IMG/VR virus record: IMGVR_UViG_3300048042_000004
Coordinates: 1 to 26,418 of that record
DNA from: a virus
Reading direction: 5' to 3' (one strand)
DNA: 26,418 bases
The notes under the pieces were generated by a model. The model made no database searches. It was not told the origin of the DNA and worked only from the letters and a program-made list of their open reading frames with translations. This document shows, in pieces, positions 1-4,646 of this stretch (positions are counted from its first letter, which is position 1; the number at the start of each line of letters is the position of its first letter). Made by a program: the position numbers and the translations under genes.

Positions 1-2
1 TT

Positions 3-221
3 ACCCTTGAAGAATTGAGGGAGATGGATGGGGAACCAGTATGGATTTACAATCCCGATACTGGCGTTTGTCTTGGATGCCGCGTAATTGCTCAGTACAT
101 TGGAAATCAATTCAACGATAAATGCAATCGGTTTATTTTAACCGATAGAGATTCTAAATTTGATTGTGAATACGGCAAAACATGGCTTGCCTATCGTCAC
201 AAATTGGAGGTAGACAAATGA
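3..221 (+). CDS. Partial small phage protein, C-terminal module shared with the gene at 403
   Basis: The open frame runs in from the left edge, so the true start lies outside the window; a TTG at 15 is probably internal. The visible 72 residues begin TLEELREMDGEPV and end YGKTWLAYRHKLEVDK. The same opening and the same YGKTWLAYR ending recur in the C-terminal half of the gene at 403, with an unrelated-looking middle. The missing N-terminus may therefore also carry a zinc-ribbon, but this cannot be seen. The stop overlaps the next start as ATGA, so the genes are translationally coupled. Function unknown; such modules are common in accessory regions of Bacillota phages. Confidence 0.7.
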   Translation, partial: TLEELREMDGEPVWIYNPDTGVCLGCRVIAQYIGNQFNDKCNRFILTDRDSKFDCEYGKTWLAYRHKLEVDK

Positions 222-406
222 ATATAGGAAAAGCCTGTGCTATATTTATGCAAATCGAATCTGATAAGTACACGGAGGAAGAAAAAGGGATTGCAATTGA
301 CGTTGTTTTAAAAATGCCAACGCACATGGGAATCACGAAAGATATGATGTTAAAAGTTACAAAATATCTTTTTGACAAGATATATGAGGTGGAGGCAGAC
401 AAATGA
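218..406 (+). CDS. Small hypothetical phage protein (62 aa)
   Basis: The start at 218 is chosen over an in-frame ATG at 182 because TTGGAGG at 204-210 lies at the right distance and the ATGA overlap with the preceding gene is typical of this cluster. The product starts MNIGKACAIFMQIESDKY and is acidic and apparently all-helical. It has no recognisable catalytic motif, signal peptide or membrane segment. It ends in another ATGA overlap with the gene at 403, placing it in one operon with its neighbours. I do not recognise the family. Confidence 0.7.
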   Translation: MNIGKACAIFMQIESDKYTEEEKGIAIDVVLKMPTHMGITKDMMLKVTKYLFDKIYEVEADK

Positions 407-798
407 GTGAAGAATTAAAACCATGTCCATTTTGTGGATGTAAAGCCGAAGTTGAAAGTGGCAAAGCTAATATTACCATGTCAAGCGGAGATGTATTTGT
501 TGTTAAGTGTACAAATATTGGTTGCAATGCCGCTATTTATTTTGAATTTGAAACTGAACAGGAAGCCATCTCCGCATGGAATCACCGCCCACAGCCCGAA
601 AATCCACCGCTTACCCTTGAAGAATTGAGGGAGATGGATGGGGAACCAGTATTTATCATAGACGGTGATGAACCGCTTGATAGGTATTGGGAATTATCCG
701 AAAACGCAGCAGATTATATTGATAGCCGATTCGCGGAAGATTACGGCAAAACATGGCTTGCCTATCGCTACAAATTGGAGGATAAGTCATGCAAGTAG
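403..798 (+). CDS. Lar-like zinc-ribbon protein fused to a repeated C-terminal module
   Basis: The 131-residue product has two parts. Residues 5-63 look like the Lar restriction-alleviation family: a CPFCGCKAEV knuckle (C8, C11), a second pair (C36, C41) and the closing EAISAWNHRP signature. Lar of the Rac prophage modulates type I restriction, but most phage members with this fold are uncharacterised, so an anti-restriction role is only a possibility. Residues 70-127 repeat the module of the gene at 3-221 (TLEELREMDGEPV ... YGKTWLAYRYKLE). The DNA of the two copies is identical over about 42 bases at the module's 5' end, indicating recent duplication or recombination. GTGGAGG precedes the start. 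Confidence 0.75.
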   Translation: MSEELKPCPFCGCKAEVESGKANITMSSGDVFVVKCTNIGCNAAIYFEFETEQEAISAWNHRPQPENPPLTLEELREMDGEPVFIIDGDEPLDRYWELSENAADYIDSRFAEDYGKTWLAYRYKLEDKSCK

Positions 799-881
799 CA
801 ATTATAATCGGTGTGATAATAGTTGTAGTTGCGGTTGATTTTGTGACTTGGAAGGAGAGGAATCATGGCAAAGACAGTTGA
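789..881 (+). CDS. Tiny single-pass membrane peptide (30 aa)
   Basis: An ATG at 789 lies 7 nt after GGAGG (777-781) and overlaps the end of the preceding gene. The peptide begins MQVAIIIGVIIVVVAVDFV, an almost perfect transmembrane helix, followed by a short charged tail (TWKERNHGKDS). The start context and overlaps on both sides support real translation despite the size. Function unknown. Tiny membrane peptides are common in phage early regions, but no holin role is implied here, since the lysis genes are at the other end of the window. Confidence 0.55.
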   Translation: MQVAIIIGVIIVVVAVDFVTWKERNHGKDS

Positions 882-1038
882 ACAGCTTATCCGATGCGCA
901 TATATTAATCTATTTCAAGTTCCACATAGTCTGTTTTGTCCAGAAAAATCATTAGAGCAACTTAGAACCGCTCTTGATGCAATAGACGCAGGAAAAGGAT
1001 TAAATGATTTTGTACGGGAGGCACAAGATGACTGCTAA
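865..1038 (+). CDS. Small hypothetical phage protein (57 aa)
   Basis: The ATG at 865 follows GGAAGGAGAGG (850-860) at good spacing. The product runs from MAKTVEQLIRCAYINLF to LNDFVREAQDDC with no internal stop and overlaps both flanking genes by a few codons, as elsewhere in this operon. It looks helical and soluble with two internal cysteines but no clear metal motif. No family recognised. Confidence 0.6.
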   Translation: MAKTVEQLIRCAYINLFQVPHSLFCPEKSLEQLRTALDAIDAGKGLNDFVREAQDDC

Positions 1039-1450
1039 AGAATTTTTATGGCAATATCTTAACGCACAACGCGAAATTGATGCAAAGTTGGACAAGATAC
1101 GCAAGTTACGCGAACAGGCTACTAAAATCACTACCACACTCAACCCTGACAAGGTACAATCAACCCAAGGTAATAACATGGAACGTGCAATCATGCAGAT
1201 TATCGAAATGAGCGAAGAAATAGAGGGCAGCGTTAATTTGCTACGTGAAACGCAAAAACGCGTCAACGAAGCAATTCAAGGGGTCGGAGATTCACTGCAA
1301 CGTACAGTATTATATAGGCGGTACATAAACGGTGAGAAGTTTGAAGAAATCGCAGTGAATATGAATTATTCATACAAGCAAGTATGTAGAATCCACGGTA
1401 AGGCTTTGGACGAAATAAATCATGTCCTAGCATGTCCTATTGAATTGTGA
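1028..1450 (+). CDS. DUF1492/ArpU-type late-gene transcriptional regulator
   Basis: The 140-residue protein is read from ATG 1028, after CGGGAGG at 1015-1021; an earlier in-frame codon at 1004 lacks a ribosome binding site. The first 85 residues are charged and helical, probably a coiled coil (QREIDAKLDKIRKLREQ). Residues about 88-132 contain LQRTVLYRRYINGEKFEEIA followed by MNYSYKQVCRIHGKALDEI, a sigma-70 region-4-like helix-turn-helix typical of DUF1492, ArpU and RinA-type phage proteins. These usually sit at the end of the early region just before the terminase genes and activate late transcription, as the position here fits. It is followed by a terminator. A role in late activation is inferred from family and position. 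Confidence 0.8.
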   Translation: MTAKEFLWQYLNAQREIDAKLDKIRKLREQATKITTTLNPDKVQSTQGNNMERAIMQIIEMSEEIEGSVNLLRETQKRVNEAIQGVGDSLQRTVLYRRYINGEKFEEIAVNMNYSYKQVCRIHGKALDEINHVLACPIEL

Positions 1451-1519
1451 TAAAATAGTATTGTAATAATTTATTTTAGCAATTACTTCCTTTCGTTGTT
1501 TGCCTCAACCTCCTTTTTT
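1451..1519. other. Spacer with nothing recognisable
   Basis: AT-rich spacer between the regulator stop codon and its terminator. I see no gene or repeat in it. Confidence 0.5.
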
Positions 1520-1560
1520 AAAATGCCTATCCGGTAATAAATCGGGCAGGCATTTTCTTT
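1520..1560 (+). terminator. Rho-independent terminator after the late regulator
   Basis: ATGCCT (1523-1528) pairs with AGGCAT (1548-1553), with A-run and T-run flanks that extend the stem and an inner CCG/CGG pairing. TTTTCTTTT follows. It separates the early operon from the tRNA genes. Confidence 0.75.
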
Positions 1561-1574
1561 TAATAATTTAATAT

Positions 1575-1650
1575 TGGGAAGTAGCCAAGTGGTAAGGCAC
1601 AGGGCTTTGAACTCTGTATCTCATTGGTTCAAATCCAATCTTCCCATCCA
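1575..1650 (+). tRNA. tRNA-Gln (anticodon TTG)
   Basis: A complete 76-nt cloverleaf. The acceptor stem is TGGGAAG (1575-1581) with CTTCCCA (1640-1646), followed by discriminator T and an encoded CCA. The anticodon stem is CAGGG/CTCTG around loop CTTTGAA, giving anticodon TTG at 1607-1609. The T arm TTGGTTCAAATCCAA is canonical. The body matches the general pattern of Bacillota tRNA-Gln (AGCCAAGTGGTAAGGCA). It would decode CAA and, by wobble, CAG. Confidence 0.95.
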
Positions 1651-1652
1651 AT

Positions 1653-1707
1653 AGGCTCACCACGCTTAACGGCACAGAGTACCGATGCGGACTAGGGTGA
1701 GCTTTTT
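1653..1707 (+). terminator. Branched or extended hairpin with T-run after tRNA-Gln
   Basis: GCTCACC (1655-1661) pairs perfectly with GGTGAGC (1696-1702), followed directly by TTTTT. Inside, CGC (1663-1665)/GCG (1687-1689) and CGG (1670-1672)/CCG (1682-1684) can stack into one long interrupted stem. It begins 5 nt after the tRNA CCA. It could be a terminator or processing hairpin of the tRNA transcript, or the 5' part of a larger structured RNA. Confidence 0.55.
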
Positions 1708-1804
1708 AAACATCCTGCATGTGATGTACATAAGTAACGTGTGCCGTGTTTAGCGGAGTTCACGGGGTGTCAAAATAAATTGCTGCCTACCAAGGCATAT
1801 ATAT
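1708..1804 (+). other. Non-coding spacer between the two tRNAs with alternative pairings
   Basis: No open frame with a ribosome binding site is present. TGTGCCG (1740-1746) is an exact complement of CGGCACA (1670-1676) in the preceding hairpin. CCGTG (1744-1748) can instead pair with CACGG (1761-1765). These pairings are mutually exclusive, suggesting a folded RNA, but they have not been tested by covariation. Confidence 0.35.
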
Positions 1805-1880
1805 TCCCACTTAACTCAGCCGGTAGAGTGCCTGATTGTTAATCAGATGGTCGTAGGTTCAAATCCTACAGTGGGAGCCA
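1805..1880 (+). tRNA. tRNA-Asn (anticodon GTT)
   Basis: A complete 76-nt cloverleaf. The acceptor stem is TCCCACT (1805-1811) with AGTGGGA (1870-1876), then G and an encoded CCA. The anticodon loop TTGTTAA gives GTT at 1838-1840. The anticodon stem CCTGA/TCAGA has a C-A mismatch at its outermost pair, the position where E. coli tRNA-Asn has a G-U pair. The T arm GTAGGTTCAAATCCTAC is perfect. It decodes AAC and AAT, and probably lies in one cluster with tRNA-Gln. Confidence 0.95.
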
Positions 1881-1882
1881 CT

Positions 1883-2030
1883 CTTTTCTGATAGCTGGTG
1901 AAGAAATCAGACGTGAGCAACGAGAGCAACGATATAGCTCAACCGACAGTGCGGCGCTTATATTAAATTGGGCAAGAAAAGACTATTGATGCTGTATAGA
2001 TAGAAACTAGCTTGCTCATTACTGATTATT
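1883..2030 (+). ncRNA. Candidate structured leader RNA with competing helices
   Basis: This stretch directly follows tRNA-Asn and contains no plausible gene. A long-range helix is clear: AATCAG (1905-1910) pairs with CTGATT (2022-2027) and, after a symmetric 3/3 internal loop, TGAGCAA (1914-1920) pairs with TTGCTCA (2012-2018). Enclosed small hairpins include GAGC/GCTC (1924-1927/1937-1940) and CCG/CGG (1943-1945/1952-1954). A competing upstream hairpin uses TCTGAT (1887-1892) with ATCAGA (1906-1911). A terminator-like hairpin follows at 2032. The layout resembles a cis-acting attenuator or a phage non-coding RNA next to tRNAs. I do not recognise a named family. Confidence 0.5.
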
Positions 2031-2031
2031 T

Positions 2032-2060
2032 AGCGTCTGCCTTATGGTAGGCGCTTTCTT
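2032..2060 (+). terminator. Terminator-like hairpin ahead of the late genes
   Basis: AGCGTCTGCC (2032-2041) pairs with GGTAGGCGCT (2046-2055), allowing two G-T wobbles, around a TTAT loop. TTCTT follows. It would end the tRNA transcript or act as a conditional barrier before the packaging genes. Confidence 0.7.
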
Positions 2061-2090
2061 ATTGCTATTTTAGGGAAGTGAGGTTATGCT

Positions 2091-2264
2091 ATGAAAATAA
2101 GAACTAAAATAATTTTATGGCAATGTTTTTTTGATTTGCCTTTTCTCGTTGTGCTTATATTACCGCTGCTAAATTATAGGCTTAATATATATTTTGTTGT
2201 GCTCATTATTTCGACAGCTGTCGCTGCAATTGGGATGTGGAAATTTAATCCCAACAAATATTGA
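2091..2264 (+). CDS. Small two-helix membrane protein (57 aa)
   Basis: The frame from ATG 2091 encodes MKIRTKIILWQCFFDLPFLV and onward, with two hydrophobic segments (about residues 14-28 and 32-50) separated by a short polar turn NYRLN and ending KFNPNKY. A moderate Shine-Dalgarno (AAGTGAGG, 2076-2083) precedes it. It is the first frame after the tRNA/RNA region and leads into the packaging genes. Function unknown; position alone does not support a lysis role. Confidence is limited by its small size. Confidence 0.45.
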   Translation: MKIRTKIILWQCFFDLPFLVVLILPLLNYRLNIYFVVLIISTAVAAIGMWKFNPNKY

Positions 2265-2276
2265 GGGTATATCATC

Positions 2277-2426
2277 ATGAGTAATAAGCACCCACATTAT
2301 AAACCTCAAATGGATAATAAGACGTGGGGTGAGATTGTAAAAGATGATGACGAGTATTACGCAAAGCATAAGAAACATAAAAAGGGTGAGGGAAAATGCC
2401 GCATGCAGGGTATAAAAAGCCAGTAG
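2277..2426 (+). CDS. Small basic/acidic hypothetical protein (49 aa)
   Basis: The ATG at 2277 follows TTGAGGG (2261-2267). The product starts MSNKHPHYKPQMDNKTWGEI and continues with an acidic patch (KDDDEYY) and a lysine/histidine-rich stretch (KHKKHKKGEGK). It overlaps the following terminase gene by 31 bases in another frame, so its 3' end carries that gene's ribosome binding site. No family recognised. Proteins this small just before the small terminase are frequent in Bacillota phages. Confidence 0.5.
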   Translation: MSNKHPHYKPQMDNKTWGEIVKDDDEYYAKHKKHKKGEGKCRMQGIKSQ

Positions 2427-3160
2427 AAGAAACAGCAGCTTATAAGCGCGAACATGGGAAACAGATCAGATATAAAAGCGGTAAAAATGTTGGCAGAGGT
2501 AACCCTCATCCTACAAAAGGTTATACAGAAAGAAATCTTGAATTGCAAGAATTAGCAGCATTAAAAAAGACAAAAGCAGAATGTCCCGGAACAGTTGATT
2601 TTGAAACACTTTCTGAAAACAATCAACGCATAATAAACAGTTTTTTCAAGATTGCTGAAAACGGTAATCTTATATATACGCCTGACGATATAAAGAATGC
2701 CATAATTGATTATATTAGTCACGGAATGCAGGAAAACGAAAACGCACCCGAAACGGAACGGCGTGTCGGCTATGCGACTGAAAAAGTTAAAAAAATTCAA
2801 TGGGTTCCATCTATATTGGGATTTTGTGTTTATGCAGGGATTCCGAGTGCTTCATATTACACGTTTAACAAAAAAACAGAATATAAAGATATATGTGTAG
2901 CGCTTAAAGATTATTGTCAACAATGGACAATGGACGAAATGCTCAAAGAACGGTTACCGGCTATTCCAGCGATATTTGTTGGCAAAGCACAATATGGTAT
3001 GATTGAGGCTCAAGCAGAGCAGACAATCACTGTAAAACATGAATCTATGGACAACCAGCAGTTAGACGAAATATTTAGCAAGTACAAACAAGCAGGCATC
3101 GAGGAGCAAAAAATAAAGTCTATTGAGGGAGAATGTCACGAGGTAGATAATAGTGAATAA
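2396..3160 (+). CDS. terS: Terminase small subunit (gp3-like DNA-packaging protein)
   Basis: The ATG at 2396 lies 6 nt after GTGAGGG. The 254-residue product starts with a basic region (YKREHGKQIRYKSGKNVGRG) likely to contact DNA. Residues about 93-205 have the layout of gp3-type small terminases: a helix opening LIYTPDDIKNAIIDYI, a helix-turn-helix-like core (WVPSILGFCVYAGIPSASYY), a helix ICVALKDYCQQWTMDEML, and AIFVGKAQYGMIEA where the family often has AIFxLKN. The C-terminal tail after residue 215 is charged and may contact the large subunit. The protein recognises the packaging start site on the concatemer. It is separated from the large subunit by about 1.5 kb, which is unusual. The assignment is by pattern, not search. 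Confidence 0.65.
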   Translation: MPHAGYKKPVEETAAYKREHGKQIRYKSGKNVGRGNPHPTKGYTERNLELQELAALKKTKAECPGTVDFETLSENNQRIINSFFKIAENGNLIYTPDDIKNAIIDYISHGMQENENAPETERRVGYATEKVKKIQWVPSILGFCVYAGIPSASYYTFNKKTEYKDICVALKDYCQQWTMDEMLKERLPAIPAIFVGKAQYGMIEAQAEQTITVKHESMDNQQLDEIFSKYKQAGIEEQKIKSIEGECHEVDNSE

Positions 3161-3236
3161 TATCATCGATACATTATTCTTTTTAATAATAAAAATACTT
3201 TAATAATAGACCGAGAATAGAATAGAAATAGAAATT

Positions 3237-3258
3237 AAGGAGGGACACCCTCCTTTTT
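3237..3258 (+). terminator. Strong rho-independent terminator after the small terminase
   Basis: AAGGAGGG (3237-3244) pairs perfectly with CCCTCCTT (3248-3255) around a 3-nt loop, and the T-run extends to 3258. It would separate transcription of the small terminase from genes downstream, implying a new promoter before 3960. Confidence 0.85.
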
Positions 3259-3907
3259 AAACAGCTGTTTTTAAATGCCATTTTTAAATAGGCATATTGA
3301 TTTATGGAGAAACAAGTGACAAGCGTATAATACGGCATATAGCCTATATGTAAGTGCATTAGTAAGCTGTGTATAATAAGACCACAAGCAGTCATGAGCG
3401 ATAAGGCAGACAGATGAGGTACATGGTGATGTGAAGACATGGTGAGGGATGAGACGTAGCTAAGCAGTGCAATAGCAGGCACTTCATAAAATTTTACATT
3501 TAATTTTGCATAGCAAGGCCTCATAAATCTGCACATCTTGTTGCAATACATGCAATTATACCAATAACCAACTGCACAAAATATGAATAATTATATGCAA
3601 AGTATGCGAACCCGCATAAAGCCTAGGTTTGTTTGATGATATGAATTAGACTAAATAAAGATTTTGTATAATTCAATTTGTTATGTTGATGAATGAACGC
3701 TTGCACATAGGGGGTGCCGGGTAAGATGGTGCTCAAAGCCCAATTTTCGCACTGCTTAGCCTCACAAAAATTCGCTACAAACAAAAGGCAAGTTTTTTAA
3801 TAGCTGATGCAGTCAAGAGTAATGTCAAGAGTGTAAGAATACAGAGGCACAAAACACCTGTAACCCCTGTAAATTAGCCGTTCGATTAATTTGATAGGTG
3901 TCCTCAG

Positions 3908-3950
3908 TTGCACATATCAGGCCTTTAACAGTATACCATTTGCACATATC
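3908..3950 (+). repeat. Direct repeat TTGCACATATC before the RepL-like gene
   Basis: The 11-mer TTGCACATATC occurs exactly at 3908-3918 and 3940-3950, 32 bp apart (about three helical turns). A shorter copy (TTGCACATA) lies at 3701-3709. The second full copy directly abuts the GGAGG ribosome binding site of the gene at 3960. Such placement suits an operator or initiator binding site for the wHTH product; this is inference. Confidence 0.6.
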
Positions 3951-3959
3951 GGAGGTAAG

Positions 3960-4496
3960 ATGGACAACCATTTAATAGTTGATGGCAGTACAGGGGAACA
4001 AATAGGCGAATTGAATCCCGGTGACCGTATTGTCCGTGCGTCTACTGCAGTAAGGTATAAAGAATGGATTGAGCAGCAGCACGTAGATAAAGACAAATGG
4101 ATTATAGCTGACTTTTTAAAGATATCAGCACAAGAGCAGCAACTGTGGAATAAAGACTTATCACTCAATGAAAAAGCGTTTCTGTTTTCTATTCAGCCGT
4201 ACTTATCTTTTGACAACGATTTATGTGATGATAAAGGTGTGCAGCTCGGAACAGAAGAACTTATTTACTTAACAGGTATATCACGGCGGACAGCTTTCAC
4301 AGTTATTAAAAGCCTAACCAATAAATTTATTTTGTATCAAGGCAAAAATGGACGAGGCCGGCAATACATAATTAATCCTTGGATAATGTGCAAAGGCGTT
4401 TACGTTAAGCGTGACTATCAAGCACTGTTCAGAGATTATAGGGTGCGCATGCTTGGCGGTAAACGTTGGGGTGACTTAAAGGAATTTCAGAGATGA
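3960..4496 (+). CDS. RepL-like winged-helix DNA-binding protein
   Basis: The start at 3960 is chosen because GGAGG (3951-3955) lies 4 nt upstream; an earlier in-frame codon at 3891 has no such site. The 178-residue protein resembles the Firmicute RepL/replication-initiator-like winged-helix group. It has a segment on growth and sensing (NKDLSLNEKAFLFSIQPYLS), a helix-turn-helix (GTEELIYLTGISRRTAFTVI), a wing (YQGKNGRGRQYIINPWIM), and a C-terminal KGVYVKRDYQALFRDYRVR with GGKRWGDL. Such proteins bind DNA as plasmid replication initiators or phage regulators. Lying between the terminase genes and behind repeated TGCACA sites, it may be a local regulator or a captured initiator. DNA binding is well supported; replication is not proven. 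Confidence 0.6.
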   Translation: MDNHLIVDGSTGEQIGELNPGDRIVRASTAVRYKEWIEQQHVDKDKWIIADFLKISAQEQQLWNKDLSLNEKAFLFSIQPYLSFDNDLCDDKGVQLGTEELIYLTGISRRTAFTVIKSLTNKFILYQGKNGRGRQYIINPWIMCKGVYVKRDYQALFRDYRVRMLGGKRWGDLKEFQR

Positions 4497-4609
4497 ATAT
4501 ACTTAAACAATTATTTTGCAAACATAAGTATGAGCATAAAATTGGATATTGTGGATTTCAAACATTCTATTTTCGTGAATGTAAAATATGTGGAAAAGTA
4601 AAAGGCTGA
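4493..4609 (+). CDS. Tiny zinc-finger-like protein (38 aa)
   Basis: The start ATG overlaps the preceding stop as ATGA at 4493-4496. The product reads MNILKQLFCKHKYEHKIGYC and ends FRECKICGKVKG. C9/H11 and the CKIC pair near the end form a plausible zinc site, a pattern seen in many very small phage proteins (CKHxY ... CxxCGK). Its stop codon lies inside a weak terminator hairpin. Function unknown. Confidence 0.6.
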   Translation: MNILKQLFCKHKYEHKIGYCGFQTFYFRECKICGKVKG

Positions 4610-4624
4610 ATAAGCCTTATTTTT
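4602..4624 (+). terminator. Short hairpin with T-run overlapping a stop codon
   Basis: AAGGCT (4602-4607) pairs with AGCCTT (4613-4618) around a 5-nt loop, followed by ATTTTT. The stem is short, so termination is probably partial. It lies just before the large terminase. Confidence 0.5.
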
Positions 4625-4646
4625 ATGCCCGAAAGGAGGCAGCTAG

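Larger units (their letters stand above)
1..781 (+). repeat. Duplicated coding module (two copies)
   Basis: Bases 1-42 equal bases 611-652 exactly, and the segment starting TACGGCAAAACATGGCTTGC occurs at 171 and 742. The outer parts of the two modules are conserved and the middle has diverged. The copies lie in the genes at 3-221 and 403-798. Confidence 0.85.
3161..3959. other. 0.8-kb non-coding spacer within the packaging region
   Basis: No convincing gene is present; a 122-codon reverse frame at 3183-3551 lacks a ribosome binding site and looks spurious. The stretch holds a terminator at 3237 and several perfect short inverted repeats, including CATATAG/CTATATG near 3340 and TATGCG (3603-3608)/CGCATA (3613-3618). 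It also has five TGCACA motifs and a GC-richer patch (about 3700-3735) within AT-rich DNA. Its position between the terminase genes makes a packaging site, a regulatory region or a relic origin possible. Confidence 0.5.

Noticed and set aside
1-781. Direct repeats as a CRISPR-like array
   Set aside because: Only two copies, inside coding frames, with unequal conserved blocks. It is a gene-module duplication.
1651-1804. A third tRNA between tRNA-Gln and tRNA-Asn
   Set aside because: The 7-bp stem encloses only 34 nt, there is no T arm or anticodon arm, and Ts follow instead of CCA.
3320-3380. Promoters at the TATAAT sequences near 3328 and 3371
   Set aside because: Neither has a plausible -35 box at 16-18 nt upstream.
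3183-3551. 122-codon reverse-strand open frame in the packaging spacer
   Set aside because: No ribosome binding site before its ATG, no recognisable domain, and composition like AT-rich non-coding DNA.
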